Below, piece after piece: positions 1 to 10,496 of a stretch of 64,000 bases of DNA. Origin of the DNA: Alphaproteobacteria bacterium SO-S41 (GTDB lineage: Bacteria > Pseudomonadota > Alphaproteobacteria > Micropepsales > Micropepsaceae); NCBI GenBank assembly GCA_019670725.1, contig AP024629.1, positions 3,844,001-3,908,000 on the forward strand, written 5' to 3'. The position numbers and the translations under genes are program-made. Within the stretch, counting starts at the first letter, position 1. The number at the start of each line of letters is the position of its first letter. The notes beneath the pieces were generated by a model. The model worked only from the letters and a program-made list of their open reading frames with translations. It did not search any database and was not told the DNA's origin.

Positions 1-1255
1 AGTTCTCGCGCGTGACGCCGGGGCGGTAGGCGTTGATGAAGCCCCACAGGACATCGGCGCTGTCGGGGTTCGACGCGGCGGTGAGGTTCAGCAGCAGCGC
101 GAACGACACCGGCCAGGGCTCCTGCGGCGGCAGGCCGGCATGGATGTGCCAGACGGGGTTTTCGAGCTGCTCGGCCGGCGACTGGCGCTGATAGGCGTCG
201 AGCAGCGCGGCGTAGTCGTCGACGACCTTGGGGATCGCGTCGAAATAGAGCTTCTTGGCCGTGCGCGGCTTCTGGAACATGAAAAGCGCGAGGCTTTCGG
301 GCGCGGCATAGGTCAGCCAATCGTCGACACTGAGGCCGTTGCCCTTGGACTTCGAGATCTTCTGGCCGATCTCGTCGAGGAAGAGCTCGTAGACGTAATG
401 CTGAGGCGCGGTGCCGCCGAGGATTTCGCAGATCTTGTCGTAGACAACGGCGTTGGTCTGGTGGTCCTTGCCGAACATCTCGAAATCGACGTCGAGCGCG
501 GCCCAGCGCATGCCGAAGTCCGGCTTCCACTGCAGCTTGCAGGCGCCGCCGGTGACGGGGACCGTCGTCTCGCGGCCGTCCTCGTCGTCGAAGGTGACGG
601 TGCCGGCCTTGGCGTCGACATGCTTCATGGGCACGTAGAGGACGCGGCCCGTGGTCGGCGAGATCGGCAGGAAGGGGCTGTAGGTCGCCTGGCGCTCGGC
701 GCCGAGGGTGGGGAGCATCACCTTCATGATGTCGTCGAAGCGCTCAGCAGCGCGCAGCAGTACTTCGTCGAAGCGGCCGGCCTTGTAGTAATCGGTCGCG
801 GACGCGAATTCGTAGTCGAAGCCGAAGACGTCGAGGAAGCGCCGGAGCATGGCGTTGTTGTGGTGGCCGAAGCTGGCGAAGTCGCCGCCGAAGGGATTGG
901 GCACCGAGGTCAGCGGGAGGTGCAGGTAGGGCTGCAGGGCCGCGGGATCAGGCACGTTGTCGGGGATCTTCCGCATCCCATCCATGTCGTCGGAGAAGAC
1001 GAGCAGCTTGGTCGGGACGTCGCTCAGCTCCTGAAACGCGCGGCGGACCATCGAGGTGCGCGCGACCTCGCCGAACGTGCCGATATGCGGCAGGCCCGAG
1101 GGGCCGTAACCGGTCTCGAACAGGACATGGCCCTTGTCCGGCACGCCGGCCGCGGCGCGGCGTTCGCGGCGGGCCAGCAGCTTGCGCGCCTCCTCGAACG
1201 GCCAGGCCTTGGCGGTAGCGGCGATGTCGCGAAAAGCGGTCAAGGGAGCCAACAT
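1..1255 (-). CDS. lysK: Lysyl-tRNA synthetase, class I (3' end outside window)
   Basis: This enzyme charges tRNA-Lys with lysine in the cytoplasm. The frame reads left from an ATG at 1255 and is still open at base 1, so about 418 N-terminal residues are visible and the C-terminal part is missing. The class I signature motifs are present: PHIG at residues 56-59 (HIGH box) and KISKS at 299-303 (KMSKS box). The archaeal-type class I enzyme replaces the usual class II LysRS in many alphaproteobacteria. The gene is divergent from the histidine kinase at 1299, with only 43 bp between the start codons, so the promoters must overlap. The identification is firm. Whether a class II LysRS also exists cannot be seen here. 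Confidence 0.93.
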   Translation of the reverse strand, partial: MLAPLTAFRDIAATAKAWPFEEARKLLARRERRAAAGVPDKGHVLFETGYGPSGLPHIGTFGEVARTSMVRRAFQELSDVPTKLLVFSDDMDGMRKIPDNVPDPAALQPYLHLPLTSVPNPFGGDFASFGHHNNAMLRRFLDVFGFDYEFASATDYYKAGRFDEVLLRAAERFDDIMKVMLPTLGAERQATYSPFLPISPTTGRVLYVPMKHVDAKAGTVTFDDEDGRETTVPVTGGACKLQWKPDFGMRWAALDVDFEMFGKDHQTNAVVYDKICEILGGTAPQHYVYELFLDEIGQKISKSKGNGLSVDDWLTYAAPESLALFMFQKPRTAKKLYFDAIPKVVDDYAALLDAYQRQSPAEQLENPVWHIHAGLPPQEPWPVSFALLLNLTAASNPDSADVLWGFINAYRPGVTREN

Positions 1256-1298
1256 CCTTAATGGGTCTGAAAGGGGCGGGAACCTATGCTTCGTCACC

Positions 1299-2888
1299 AT
1301 GGCTCGTCAACGCGATCCGTCCTTGCGCGAACGCGTCGCTACGCGGCGTGCATTGCTGCGCGCGCGCCGCTCGCGGGCGGGCGACGGCGAACGCGCCAAG
1401 GCGGCGTTCCTGTCCGTCATCAGCCATGAGCTGCGGACCCCGCTCAATACCATACTCGGCCAGACCGATCTGCTCGCCACCGACGGGCTGCCGCCGCATG
1501 TCCACGATGCGATCGAGGCGATCCGCACGGCGGGCGAAGGGCTGAACGCGCTGCTGAGCGACGTGCTGGAACTCGCCAGACTGGAAGCCGGCGCCGCGGC
1601 GCCGGAGCGCGCCGATCTCGACATCCGCAACCTCGCGGAAAGCGTCCGCCGCCTCTGCCAGCCCAAGGCCTGGGCGCAAAATCTCGATCTGGAGGTCGCG
1701 GTCGACCGCGCCGTGCCGCAGCGCCTGCGCGGCGATGGCGGCCGGATCCGCCAGACGCTGATCAATCTGGCCGGAAATGCGCTGAAATTCACCGAACGGG
1801 GCGGCATTTCGATTTCGGTCGAGATGCAGTCGCAGGGCGCGCGGGGCCTGAAGATCTCGGTCTCCGATACCGGCATCGGCATCGAGCCGCGCGACGTCAA
1901 ACGGATCTTCGCCAGCTTCGAGCAGAGCGACCGCGTGCTGACCCGGCGTCATGGCGGACTGGGCCTCGGTCTCGCGCTCTGCAACCGCCTGGTCGAGTCG
2001 ATGGACGGCACGATCGGTGTCGAAAGCCAGCCGGGCCAGGGCTCGACTTTCTGGTTCACGGTGCCCGTGGGCATCGCGGAAACCTCGGAAGATCACGAGG
2101 CGCCCGCCCAGGCCGAAGGCGCGCCCGATGCCTCGGCCATCGCCAGGATCAACGGTCTCCGCGTGCTCGCCGCCGACGACAATCCGCTGCACCGCGCCGC
2201 GCTGGCGCGGATCTGCGCAGCCTGCGGCATCGAGCTGGAGCTGGTCGCGGACGGCCTGGAAGCCGTCGAGACCGCCGGGCGGAAGACGTTCGACGCGGTC
2301 ATCCTGGACGCCCACATGCCCGTCGTCGGCGGGGTACAGGCCGGGCGGATGATCCGCGCGCTGCATCAGCGCCAGGCCAATGCGGCGATCCTGATCGCCT
2401 GTCCCGAAGGCGACCATGCCGAAGCCGACGGTGATGGGGTGGCGGATGCCGTCCTCTACAAACCCTATTCGATGAGCTCGATCGCCGCGGCGCTGGCGGC
2501 GGCGGTGTCGGGCGAAACCGGCGATGCGGCCTTCGATTCGAGCGGCGTCGCGGAGCTGGAACAGGCGGTCGGCCGGCCCGTGCTGGTCGATATCCTCAAG
2601 AGCTATCTGACCAACGCCGCCGAGATGATGGCGCTGATCGAAGCGGCGGCGCCGACGGGCGATACGACTGTGCTGGAACAGGCCGCCCGCGACCTCGCTG
2701 GCGCGGCAAGCGGCCTTGGCCTCGCGGCGCTGACCGCGGCGGCGCGTGAGCTGTCGCAGGCGGCGCGCCGGGGCGATGAGGACGACAAGCTCGCCAACCA
2801 TGCCGCCGCGCTGGCGGCGCTGACGACGACGACGCACCGTCAGCTCGCGCAGCTTTACCCGGACGTCGCGACCGTTCTCGCCGCCTGA
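1299..2888 (+). CDS. Hybrid histidine kinase with receiver and degenerate Hpt-like C-terminus
   Basis: This is a 529-residue soluble hybrid kinase with no membrane segment or recognisable sensor domain. The dimerisation/phosphoacceptor motif SHELRTP lies at residues 42-48 with His43. The ATPase domain follows, with an N-box (NLAGNALKF), DTGIGI and GGLGLGL. A receiver domain spans about 284-405, with an acidic DD pair near its start and the phosphoacceptor Asp in LDAHMP near 335. The last 120 residues have the helical spacing of an Hpt domain (LGLAAL and flanks), but Arg stands where the phosphorylatable His should be. The start was set at ATG 1299; the frame is open upstream into the divergent lysK. 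The signal sensed is unknown. Confidence 0.88.
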   Translation: MARQRDPSLRERVATRRALLRARRSRAGDGERAKAAFLSVISHELRTPLNTILGQTDLLATDGLPPHVHDAIEAIRTAGEGLNALLSDVLELARLEAGAAAPERADLDIRNLAESVRRLCQPKAWAQNLDLEVAVDRAVPQRLRGDGGRIRQTLINLAGNALKFTERGGISISVEMQSQGARGLKISVSDTGIGIEPRDVKRIFASFEQSDRVLTRRHGGLGLGLALCNRLVESMDGTIGVESQPGQGSTFWFTVPVGIAETSEDHEAPAQAEGAPDASAIARINGLRVLAADDNPLHRAALARICAACGIELELVADGLEAVETAGRKTFDAVILDAHMPVVGGVQAGRMIRALHQRQANAAILIACPEGDHAEADGDGVADAVLYKPYSMSSIAAALAAAVSGETGDAAFDSSGVAELEQAVGRPVLVDILKSYLTNAAEMMALIEAAAPTGDTTVLEQAARDLAGAASGLGLAALTAAARELSQAARRGDEDDKLANHAAALAALTTTTHRQLAQLYPDVATVLAA

Positions 2889-2930
2889 AAATTTCTCGCT
2901 GGCGGCGGCGGAGTTCTCTAGAACTCCCCC

Positions 2931-5735
2931 ATGCCGCAACCCCCAGAGGGAGCGCCCGGAGATGGTGCGCCGATCCAACTGCCCACGATCGCCGCGGGTA
3001 CGGGCGGTGCTGCCCTGCGCCAAGTCGACGGCAGTGCCGAACGGCTGACGCGCGCCGCGGCGGCGGATCACTTCAAGACCCAAGCCCATCTCGTCTGCCA
3101 TGCCGGGTTCACGGCACGGCGCCTTGGCTTGAGCGAGCCGGGACGCCGGGCGACCGGCCTGCCGCCGCATATGGATGTCGCGGAGCTCTATGCCTTCGTG
3201 CGCCCTGCCCGGCCGATCATTCCAAGTCCGGCGGGATTGGCGCGTGGCTTAGGGCTCGATCTGCCCACGACTCTCGAAGAGGCGGCCGCCATCGTCGCGG
3301 ACGCCGCGCGTCTGCTGTTGCTGGAGATTTCGGGTTTCAGCGAGCGCGAGCGTGACGAGTGCCGGTCGCTCGCCGCGATGGCGGGACGTTCGGGCTGGCC
3401 GTGGGCGAAGGCGATCGAGGCGGCGGTCGGGCCGGCGGCGCAACGCATGTCGGCCTTCGAGACCTGGAAGCGCCTGCCGGAATGGGAAGACCGGGCGCCG
3501 CGCGGCGAGCCGGGATCGCAGCCGGTGCAGGCGAGCGAGGCGCGGCTGTGGCTGGCGGAGATTCTCGGCCCCGAACGCGAGCGGCGCGAGGCGCAGTTCG
3601 ACTATGCCGCCGCTGCCAGCGACGCCTTCGCGCCGCGCCAGCGCAAGGGCGGCGGCAATGCCGTGCTGGCGGAAGCAGGCACCGGGATCGGCAAGACGCT
3701 CGGCTATCTCAGCCCCGCGACGCTGTGGGCGCGGCGCAATGACGGCGCGGTGTGGGTCTCGACCTTCACCAAGAACCTGCAGCGTCAGCTCGACCAGGAA
3801 CTGACGCGGGTCTTTCCCGATCCGGGCGAGAAGCGCGAGAAGGTGGCGATCCTCAAGGGCCGCGAGAATTATCTCTGCCTGCTCAATTTCGAGGAGGCCG
3901 CCGGCGGCTTCGCCTTGGCGCCGACGCGCGAGGCGGCATTCCTGGCGCTGGTGGCGCGCTGGATTCCCGCGACGCGCGACGGCGATATCGCGGGCGGCGA
4001 TTTCCCCTCATGGCTGGCGGGCGAGTATGGCGGCGTCGGACAGCTCACCGACCGGCGCGGCGAGTGCATCTATGCGGCGTGCCGCCACTATCGCCGCTGC
4101 TTCATCGAGCGCAACAACCGGCAGGCGGGGCGTGCCGAGGTGGTGGTCGCCAATCATGCGCTGGTGATGTCGCGCGCCGCGATGAACCCGCGCGCCATCG
4201 ACGAGAGCGGCGCGAAGGACGAAGCGGCGGAGCGCGCGACGCCCTCGCGTTATGTCTTCGACGAGGGCCATCATCTGTTCGATGCGGCGGACGGCGTGTT
4301 CGCGAGCCATCTGACGGTGAGCGAAGGCGCGGAGCTGCGGCGGTGGCTGCGCGGGCGCGACGGCGGACGGGGTCGCGGCGGGCGCGTGCGCGGCCTGCGC
4401 GAGCGGGTCGCGGAGGCGATCTCTGGCGTCGACGAGCTGGAAGCGATGCTGGATGCGATCGAGCGCGCGGCAGCGGCGCTGCCCGGCGAAGGCTGGTTGC
4501 AGCGCCTGCGCGACGGCGTGCCGTTCGGAGCGCTGGAGCGCTTCGTCACGGCGACCCGCAACCAGGTTCTGGTGCGGACGCGGGACGGGGCGTCGGACTA
4601 CGACCTCGAATGCGAGCCTGATCCGCCGCTGGACGATGTCGTGACGACGGCGGCGGCGCTCGCCACCGCGTTGCGCGCGCTCGATGCGCCGATGAAGGCG
4701 CTGGCGGAGGCGATCGTCAAACTGCTGGACGATGAGGAAAGCAGCGTCGAGCTTGCCGATGCTTCGCGGCTGAGGGCCGTGGCGCGCGGGTTGAAGCGGC
4801 GGTCGTCCTATATGATCGACAGCTGGATCGCGATGCTGGCGCGCATTCCCCAGAGCGAGACGCCCAAGGGCTTTGTCGACTGGTTCGGCATCTCGCGCGA
4901 AGCCGGCCGCGAGGCGGATGCGGGGTTCTATCGTCATCATCTCGATCCCACCGTGCCGTTCGCCGCCGAGGTTCTGATGCACGCGCATGGAACGCTGATC
5001 ACCTCGGCGACGCTGCGCGACCGCGGCGTCGAAGGCAGCGACGGCGAACTCGACTGGCGCCATGCCGAGCTGCGCACGGGGGCGCAGCATCTGGCGGAGC
5101 CGGCGCGGCGGGCGTCATTCGGTTCGCCCTTCGACTATGCCGCGCAGTCGCGCGTGTTGGTCGTGACCGATGTCGATCTCGACGAGGCGCAGGCCGTGGC
5201 GTCGGCCTATCGCCGCTTGATCGAAGCGTCCGGCGGCGGTGCGCTGGGGCTCTTCACCTCGATCCGCCGTCTGCGCGAGGTGCATCGCCGCATCGCCGGC
5301 GGACTGGAGGCCGCGGGCCTGCCGCTCTACGCGCAGCATGTCGATGCGCTGGATGCGGGGACGCTGGTCGATCTGTTCCGCGAGGAGGAGAACGCGTCGC
5401 TGCTGGGCACCGATGCGCTGCGTGACGGCGTCGATGTGCCGGGGCGTTCGCTGCGGCTCGCCATTTTCGACCGCGTGCCGTGGCCTCGGCCGGACATCCT
5501 GCACAAGGCGCGGGCGAAGGCATTGGGCGTCGCGAAATACAACGACGTGATCGTGCGGCTGCGGCTGGCGCAGGCGTTCGGGCGGCTGATCCGGCGCGCG
5601 GAGGATCGCGGCGCGTTCGTGATGCTGGGCGCAGCGACCCCGTCGCGCACACTCGCCGGCCTGCCGCCCGGCGCGACGCCGCAGCGCGTGACGCTGGCGG
5701 AAGCCTGTCAAACCGTCGCAAGCTTCGTCGGTTGA
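2931..5735 (+). CDS. DinG/XPD-type ATP-dependent DNA helicase
   Basis: This 934-residue superfamily 2 helicase is expected to unwind DNA 5'-3' using ATP and an iron-sulfur cluster. Walker A is AGTGIGKT near residues 248-256. Motif II reads DEGHH near 443, a DEAH-box variant. Four cysteines suited to a 4Fe-4S cluster occur in NYLCLL (about 315) and in ECIYAACRHYRRC (about 378-390). The C-terminal helicase half carries the FGRLIRR motif. The roughly 80 residues before the alternative ATG at 3172 look genuine, because they match the N-terminal extension I recall from alphaproteobacterial relatives, so the start at 2931 is kept. A repair or recombination role is inferred from the family. Confidence 0.88.
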   Translation: MPQPPEGAPGDGAPIQLPTIAAGTGGAALRQVDGSAERLTRAAAADHFKTQAHLVCHAGFTARRLGLSEPGRRATGLPPHMDVAELYAFVRPARPIIPSPAGLARGLGLDLPTTLEEAAAIVADAARLLLLEISGFSERERDECRSLAAMAGRSGWPWAKAIEAAVGPAAQRMSAFETWKRLPEWEDRAPRGEPGSQPVQASEARLWLAEILGPERERREAQFDYAAAASDAFAPRQRKGGGNAVLAEAGTGIGKTLGYLSPATLWARRNDGAVWVSTFTKNLQRQLDQELTRVFPDPGEKREKVAILKGRENYLCLLNFEEAAGGFALAPTREAAFLALVARWIPATRDGDIAGGDFPSWLAGEYGGVGQLTDRRGECIYAACRHYRRCFIERNNRQAGRAEVVVANHALVMSRAAMNPRAIDESGAKDEAAERATPSRYVFDEGHHLFDAADGVFASHLTVSEGAELRRWLRGRDGGRGRGGRVRGLRERVAEAISGVDELEAMLDAIERAAAALPGEGWLQRLRDGVPFGALERFVTATRNQVLVRTRDGASDYDLECEPDPPLDDVVTTAAALATALRALDAPMKALAEAIVKLLDDEESSVELADASRLRAVARGLKRRSSYMIDSWIAMLARIPQSETPKGFVDWFGISREAGREADAGFYRHHLDPTVPFAAEVLMHAHGTLITSATLRDRGVEGSDGELDWRHAELRTGAQHLAEPARRASFGSPFDYAAQSRVLVVTDVDLDEAQAVASAYRRLIEASGGGALGLFTSIRRLREVHRRIAGGLEAAGLPLYAQHVDALDAGTLVDLFREEENASLLGTDALRDGVDVPGRSLRLAIFDRVPWPRPDILHKARAKALGVAKYNDVIVRLRLAQAFGRLIRRAEDRGAFVMLGAATPSRTLAGLPPGATPQRVTLAEACQTVASFVG

Positions 5736-5779
5736 CGCCGCAGGCTGGATGAGGCGTTCTCCGGCCGGTTGAGCGGACG

Positions 5780-6289
5780 GTGGCGATGAAGCGGCTTTTC
5801 CTGTTGCGGCATGCAAAAGCGGCCCCCGATGACGGCGGCGGCGATCACGAGCGCCCGCTCGCCGAACGCGGCCGGCGCGATGCGCCGCAGATGGGCCGCG
5901 AGATCGCACGTCGGGGCTATGTGCCCGATCTCATTCTCTGCTCCACGGCAAGGCGCACGGCGGAGACGCTGGATCTCGTACTGCCGTTCCTGATCCCGGC
6001 GCCTGCAACGCGGCTGGAGCCCGGGCTCTATCATGCCGAAGCGAACATCATTCTGGACCGCGTCGCGCGGCTGGAGGAGAGCGCCGGTGCGGCGCTGTTC
6101 GTCGGGCATAATCCGGGGCTTGAGGATCTCGCCGCGCAGCTCGCGGGCGACAGCCGGATCGGGCGGCAGATCGAGGCGGGGATGCCGACCTGCGCCTTCG
6201 CCGCCTTCACGTCGGAGGCGACGAACTGGCGCGCCGCGGCCGAGGGCGTCTGGACCGCGGCGGCCTTCCTGCGCCCTGCGGACCTCTAG
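5780..6289 (+). CDS. SixA-like histidine phosphatase
   Basis: This small (169 aa) enzyme belongs to the histidine phosphatase superfamily. The N-terminus LFLLRHAKA carries the RHG-type catalytic motif (RHAK) used by SixA phosphohistidine phosphatases, and a second histidine lies in FVGHNPGL. SixA-type proteins dephosphorylate histidine phosphotransfer or PTS proteins; the target here is unknown. The start is GTG 5780 or ATG 5786, which differ by two residues. The stop at 6289 is two bases from the stop of the convergent PAS kinase. Lying between two hybrid kinases suggests, but does not show, action on a phosphorelay. Confidence 0.85.
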   Translation: MAMKRLFLLRHAKAAPDDGGGDHERPLAERGRRDAPQMGREIARRGYVPDLILCSTARRTAETLDLVLPFLIPAPATRLEPGLYHAEANIILDRVARLEESAGAALFVGHNPGLEDLAAQLAGDSRIGRQIEAGMPTCAFAAFTSEATNWRAAAEGVWTAAAFLRPADL

Positions 6290-6290
6290 C

Positions 6291-9200
6291 TCAGCCCGCC
6301 AGGCGTTCGGTTTCCGGCGAGGGCGGGACGGCCTGCTCCATCGCATCGCGCAGCGCGTCGATGCGGATGGGCTTCGACACGTAGCCGTTCATGCCGGCGG
6401 CGAGATAGGTTTCCATGTCGCCGCGCAACGCGTTCGCGGTGATCGCGATGATCGGGATCGTGGAGGCCGGGACGTCGAGGGCGCGGATCGCGCGCGTCGC
6501 GCCGGTGCCGTCGAGCACGGGCATCTGCACGTCCATCAGGACGAGATCGTAGCTGTGCGCCTGGACCGCCTCGACGGCGAGCTGGCCGTTGGCGACGATC
6601 GTGGTGCGGTGGCCCTCGCGCTTCAGCAGCGCGGCGATGAGCTGCTGGTTCACGGGGTGATCTTCGGCGACCAGGATGTCGAAGCGGCGGCGCTGGCGCG
6701 GCGCGGCGGCGGCGGCGGCCGGAGCAATGGCGACGGTGCCTGCGGTGCGTTCCAGCGGCAGTTCGAACCAGAAGGTCGAGCCCTTGCCTTCGACGCTCTC
6801 GAAGCCGATCGCGCCGCCCATCGCCTCGACCAGCGACTTTGAGATCACGAGGCCGAGGCCGGTGCCGCCGGCCTTGCGGCTGGACGAGCCGTCGCCCTGC
6901 ACGAAGGGCCGGAAGAGTTTCGCCTGCGCCTGGGGCGAGATGCCGGCGCCGGTGTCGCTGACCTCGAAGCGGAGGCGCACGCCCGACGGCGCGGCGAGCG
7001 ACGTGACGACGACCTTGACGAGGCCCTCATTGGTGAACTTGACGGCGTTGCCGACGAGATTGAACAGCACCTGCCGGATGCGCGCGGCATCGCCGGTGAG
7101 CGCGTCGGGGATCGCCGCGTCGACCAGGGTTTCCAGCGTGTCGCCCTTCTTGTGGGCGATCGGGGTGAGTAGCGCGTTGACCTTGTCGATCTCGGCACGC
7201 AGCGCAAAGTCTTCGCGCTCGATCTTCATCTGGCCCGCTTCGATTTTCGAGAAGTCGAGAATGTCGTTGAGGATGAGCAGCAGGTTTTCGGCGGAGTCAT
7301 AGGCGAGCGTCGCATAGCGCGCCTGTTCGCCGCTGAGGCCGGCGCCGCGCATAAGGTCGAGCATGCCCATGACGCCGGTCATGGGGGTGCGCAGTTCGTG
7401 GCTCATGGTCGCGAGGAACTGCGACTTCGCGACGCTCGCCGCTTCGGCCGCGATCTTGGACTTTTCGAGCTGGCTGTTGGCGGCCGTGATTTCCTGCTCG
7501 TGCTTCACCTCTTCGGAGATGTCGCGCGTGACGGTCACGATGTAGCGCAGCTCTCCGGACTCCGGATCGTAGACCTTCTTGCCGCGGCGCTCGAGCCAGA
7601 TGATGCCGCCGTCCTTGCGGATGCCGCGATAGCGGAAGGTTTCGCCCTCGCCGCTTAGCGTCTCGCGCTCGATCGCGTCGGTGACGATCTGCAGATCTTC
7701 GGGATGCGAGAGCACCGCTCGGCCTTCGAAGAAGTCCTCGACGGTGTAGCCGCATTGCTGTTCGCAGGAGGCCGAGAGGTACTCCATCTTGCGATCGGGG
7801 CTGAACACCGCGATCACGTCCATGGAGTTGTCCATGATGGTCTGGAGCTTGGAGCGGGATTCCTCCAGCGCCGTCGTCGCGGCCGCGAGGTCGCGCTCGT
7901 GCTCGACCCGGCCCGTAATGTCGGAAATGACCGAGAGCACGGCGACGCCCTCGCCGAAATCGTGGTCGTAGACAGCGCGGGCGCGCCGTTCGACCCAGAT
8001 CCAGTGGCCGTCCTTGTGGCGCAGGCGATAGCGCAGCGCCGGCGCGACTTCGCCGAGCCGGTTGCGCGCCGTTTCGGCAAACATCGCGTGGCGGTCTTCG
8101 GGATGCGCCATCGTGCCGAGCGGCATGTGCAGCAGCTCGCCGGGCTTGTAGCCGACGACGTTGGCGGCGGAGGGCGACATATAGGCGACGCTGCCGTCCG
8201 GGCGGAACAGCGAGACGACGTCGCCGATGTGATCGGTCACGAGCTGGAGCTGGGCCCGGCTTTCGTCGAGCGCCTTGTGGGCGATTTCGAGCTGTTCCTC
8301 GTGCCTGATCTGCTCGCCGACATCGCGGGCGATGGCGATGTATTCGACGACCTTGCCGGTGACCGGCGAGGTGAGCGGGGTCAGCGTCACCTCAAGCCAG
8401 ACCCAGCCGCCGTCTTCATGACGGTAGCGATGGCGATAGGTGATCGCAGCCTTGGTGTCGTAGGCCGCCTTGAACGCCGCCTCGGCCTTCGCGGCATCGT
8501 CAGGGTGCACCATGTGCAGCAGGCGGCCGTCGCGGACGAGGGTCTGGCGACCCAGGATGCGCTCGTGCGAGGGCGAAACATGCAGCGCGCGACCATCGAC
8601 CGTGAAGCGCAGGAAGATGTCGGCGCCGCGATTGGCGAAGAGATCGTAGAGTTCGCCCTGTTCCTTGATATGGGCCTGGGCGGCGCTCAGCGCCTGCTCG
8701 GCTTCCACATTCGCGGTGACATCGCGGATATTGGTGAGAATGGCGACGCCCGGGCCGAGATCGTGGCTGGGCACAATGCTGGCGCGGCGCTCCAGCCACA
8801 GCATGCGGCCGTCCTTGTGGCGCAGGCGATAGCGCAGGACGGGGCTTGCCTCGCCGGCGCGGTTGCGCGCCAGTTCGTCGGCGATGATGGCGCGGTCGTC
8901 GGGATGGACGTGGGTTTCCGGCGGAATGTCGGCGAGTTCCGCAGCGGTGTAGCCGACGACATTGACGACCGACGGCGACATATAGGCCGCCTTGCCGTCC
9001 GGTTCGACCAGCGTGACGATGTCGGCGATGTTGTTGGTGACCAGTTCGAGGCGCGCGCGGGTGAGATCGCGTTCCTCGCGCGCCGCGGCCAGTTGGGCCT
9101 CACGCGCCACCTGTTCGGTGACGTCGCGCGAGACGGCGATGATCTCGGCGACCTGCGAGCCGTCGGTGGAGAGAATGGGCGTTAGCAGCGTGTCGAGCCA

Positions 9201-10265
9201 CACCCAGTGGCCCTGTTCATGTTGGACACGGCTGCGGAAGGGCGCGGCGCGGTGGGTTTGCAGAACATCGAGCCAGACGGCGCGGCTGCTCAGGAGATCG
9301 TCCGGGTGAATGGCGTCGGTCAGGCGTCCCGACCTGAGGACGTCGTGGCGGCCGAGGATGCGCTCATGCGAGGGCGAGATGTGCGACATCAAGCCGTCGA
9401 CCGACAGGCGCATGAAGAAGTCGGAGGCGTGCTGGGCGAAGAGGCCGTAAATCTCGCCCTGCGCGTTGAGTTCGCTCTGGGTTTCCGCCAGGCGGCGTTC
9501 GGTTTCGAGACGCGCGGTGATGTCGCGCGAGACGACGACGAATTCCTTGACCTCGTTGGTCGCGGGATCGACGACCGGGTTGAGGGCCGCCTCCAGCGTG
9601 ACCCAGCGGCCGTCGGCGCGCTCGGCGCGGTAGCTGAGCACCTGCTCGCGGTGCGTCGTCAGGCAGTTCCGCCAAGCCTGTTTGACGGCATCGAGGTCGC
9701 CGGGATGAATCTGGCTGAGCGCCGACTGGCCGACGCGCGCGCCGACGGCGAAGCCCATCACGCGGCGGACGGAGGGCGATTGGTAGAGCAGCCGCCCGTC
9801 GAGCGTGACACGCGAGATGAGATCGGAGCTGTGTTCGGCGAGCGCGCGGTATTCCAGCGAACGGGTTTCGAGTTCGGCCTGTGCGGCCTTCTCGTCGGTC
9901 ACGTCGTGGATGGTGCCGATACCGTAGCGGCGGCCGTCGACTTTCGGCGCCAGCGCGCGGAAGTGATCGCGGAACCAGCGATACTCGCCCGAGGCGATGC
10001 GGATGCGCCGGTCGGTCGTGGACGCGCCCTGCGCGAGCGCGGTTTCGAGCGAGGTCGCGATCGAGCCGACATCGTCGGGATGGATCAGCGAGGTGAGGAA
10101 GCCGGGCTCGTTGAAGAGGTCGGGATCGTAGCCGAGCACCGCCTTGACCGAGGCCGAGACGAACACGAGCACCGGCTCGTGGGCGATCGCCGTCACATAG
10201 TTGATGGCCGGAGATTCATTGAGAATCTCCAGGGCATCGAGACCTAGGGACGGCGGAGTTGGCAT
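6291..10265 (-). CDS. Hybrid histidine kinase with seven PAS domains
   Basis: This 1,324-residue cytoplasmic hybrid sensor kinase has no predicted membrane segment. Seven consecutive PAS folds can be read; six contain SPS or SAS blocks of the type YxSPS...GY or xHxSPSHERILGR. Each is followed by a PAC-like stretch ending in DIT, DVT or similar. PAS3+4 and PAS5+6 are recognisably a duplicated pair. They are followed by HisKA (SHELRTPMTG, His near 956), an HATPase (NLVGNAVKF, DTGAGI, GGTGLGL) and a receiver starting VAEDHPVNQQ with phospho-Asp in LMDVQMP near 1241. The N-terminus is MPTPPSLG from the ATG at 10265. Multi-PAS kinases integrate redox, ligand or light cues. No output regulator is adjacent. 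Confidence 0.93.
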   Translation of the reverse strand: MPTPPSLGLDALEILNESPAINYVTAIAHEPVLVFVSASVKAVLGYDPDLFNEPGFLTSLIHPDDVGSIATSLETALAQGASTTDRRIRIASGEYRWFRDHFRALAPKVDGRRYGIGTIHDVTDEKAAQAELETRSLEYRALAEHSSDLISRVTLDGRLLYQSPSVRRVMGFAVGARVGQSALSQIHPGDLDAVKQAWRNCLTTHREQVLSYRAERADGRWVTLEAALNPVVDPATNEVKEFVVVSRDITARLETERRLAETQSELNAQGEIYGLFAQHASDFFMRLSVDGLMSHISPSHERILGRHDVLRSGRLTDAIHPDDLLSSRAVWLDVLQTHRAAPFRSRVQHEQGHWVWLDTLLTPILSTDGSQVAEIIAVSRDVTEQVAREAQLAAAREERDLTRARLELVTNNIADIVTLVEPDGKAAYMSPSVVNVVGYTAAELADIPPETHVHPDDRAIIADELARNRAGEASPVLRYRLRHKDGRMLWLERRASIVPSHDLGPGVAILTNIRDVTANVEAEQALSAAQAHIKEQGELYDLFANRGADIFLRFTVDGRALHVSPSHERILGRQTLVRDGRLLHMVHPDDAAKAEAAFKAAYDTKAAITYRHRYRHEDGGWVWLEVTLTPLTSPVTGKVVEYIAIARDVGEQIRHEEQLEIAHKALDESRAQLQLVTDHIGDVVSLFRPDGSVAYMSPSAANVVGYKPGELLHMPLGTMAHPEDRHAMFAETARNRLGEVAPALRYRLRHKDGHWIWVERRARAVYDHDFGEGVAVLSVISDITGRVEHERDLAAATTALEESRSKLQTIMDNSMDVIAVFSPDRKMEYLSASCEQQCGYTVEDFFEGRAVLSHPEDLQIVTDAIERETLSGEGETFRYRGIRKDGGIIWLERRGKKVYDPESGELRYIVTVTRDISEEVKHEQEITAANSQLEKSKIAAEAASVAKSQFLATMSHELRTPMTGVMGMLDLMRGAGLSGEQARYATLAYDSAENLLLILNDILDFSKIEAGQMKIEREDFALRAEIDKVNALLTPIAHKKGDTLETLVDAAIPDALTGDAARIRQVLFNLVGNAVKFTNEGLVKVVVTSLAAPSGVRLRFEVSDTGAGISPQAQAKLFRPFVQGDGSSSRKAGGTGLGLVISKSLVEAMGGAIGFESVEGKGSTFWFELPLERTAGTVAIAPAAAAAAPRQRRRFDILVAEDHPVNQQLIAALLKREGHRTTIVANGQLAVEAVQAHSYDLVLMDVQMPVLDGTGATRAIRALDVPASTIPIIAITANALRGDMETYLAAGMNGYVSKPIRIDALRDAMEQAVPPSPETERLAG

Positions 10266-10496
10266 CAGGCTACATCTGAACGCGCTGACGGGAGCGCCCC
10301 CGAACCATGCCTGAATAGAATTTCGGCTTGTTTAACCCCGTTGGTTGTGAAGCGTGATTTTCCCATTAACTACGGGGCTTTGACGCCAATCCGCGCGCCG
10401 TTTTACACGCTGGCCGCGCGTAAGATTTCATTCAGTATAAGCGACACTTACATTCATCCCGCATGGGTTGCATTCGAGATGTCATACACGTTTATT
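10266..10496. other. AT-enriched intergenic spacer upstream of the PAS kinase
   Basis: These 231 bp separate the PAS kinase start from the acetyltransferase stop, both on the minus strand. Base composition drops clearly below the surroundings between about 10320 and 10500. The spacer should hold the PAS kinase promoter on the minus strand. I could not assign a convincing -35/-10 pair. Frames that cross it are not supported as genes. Confidence 0.5.

Noticed and set aside
1284-3170. 628-codon minus-strand frame opposite the hybrid kinase
   Set aside because: The kinase on the plus strand has all H, N, D and G boxes plus a receiver; the antisense frame has none.
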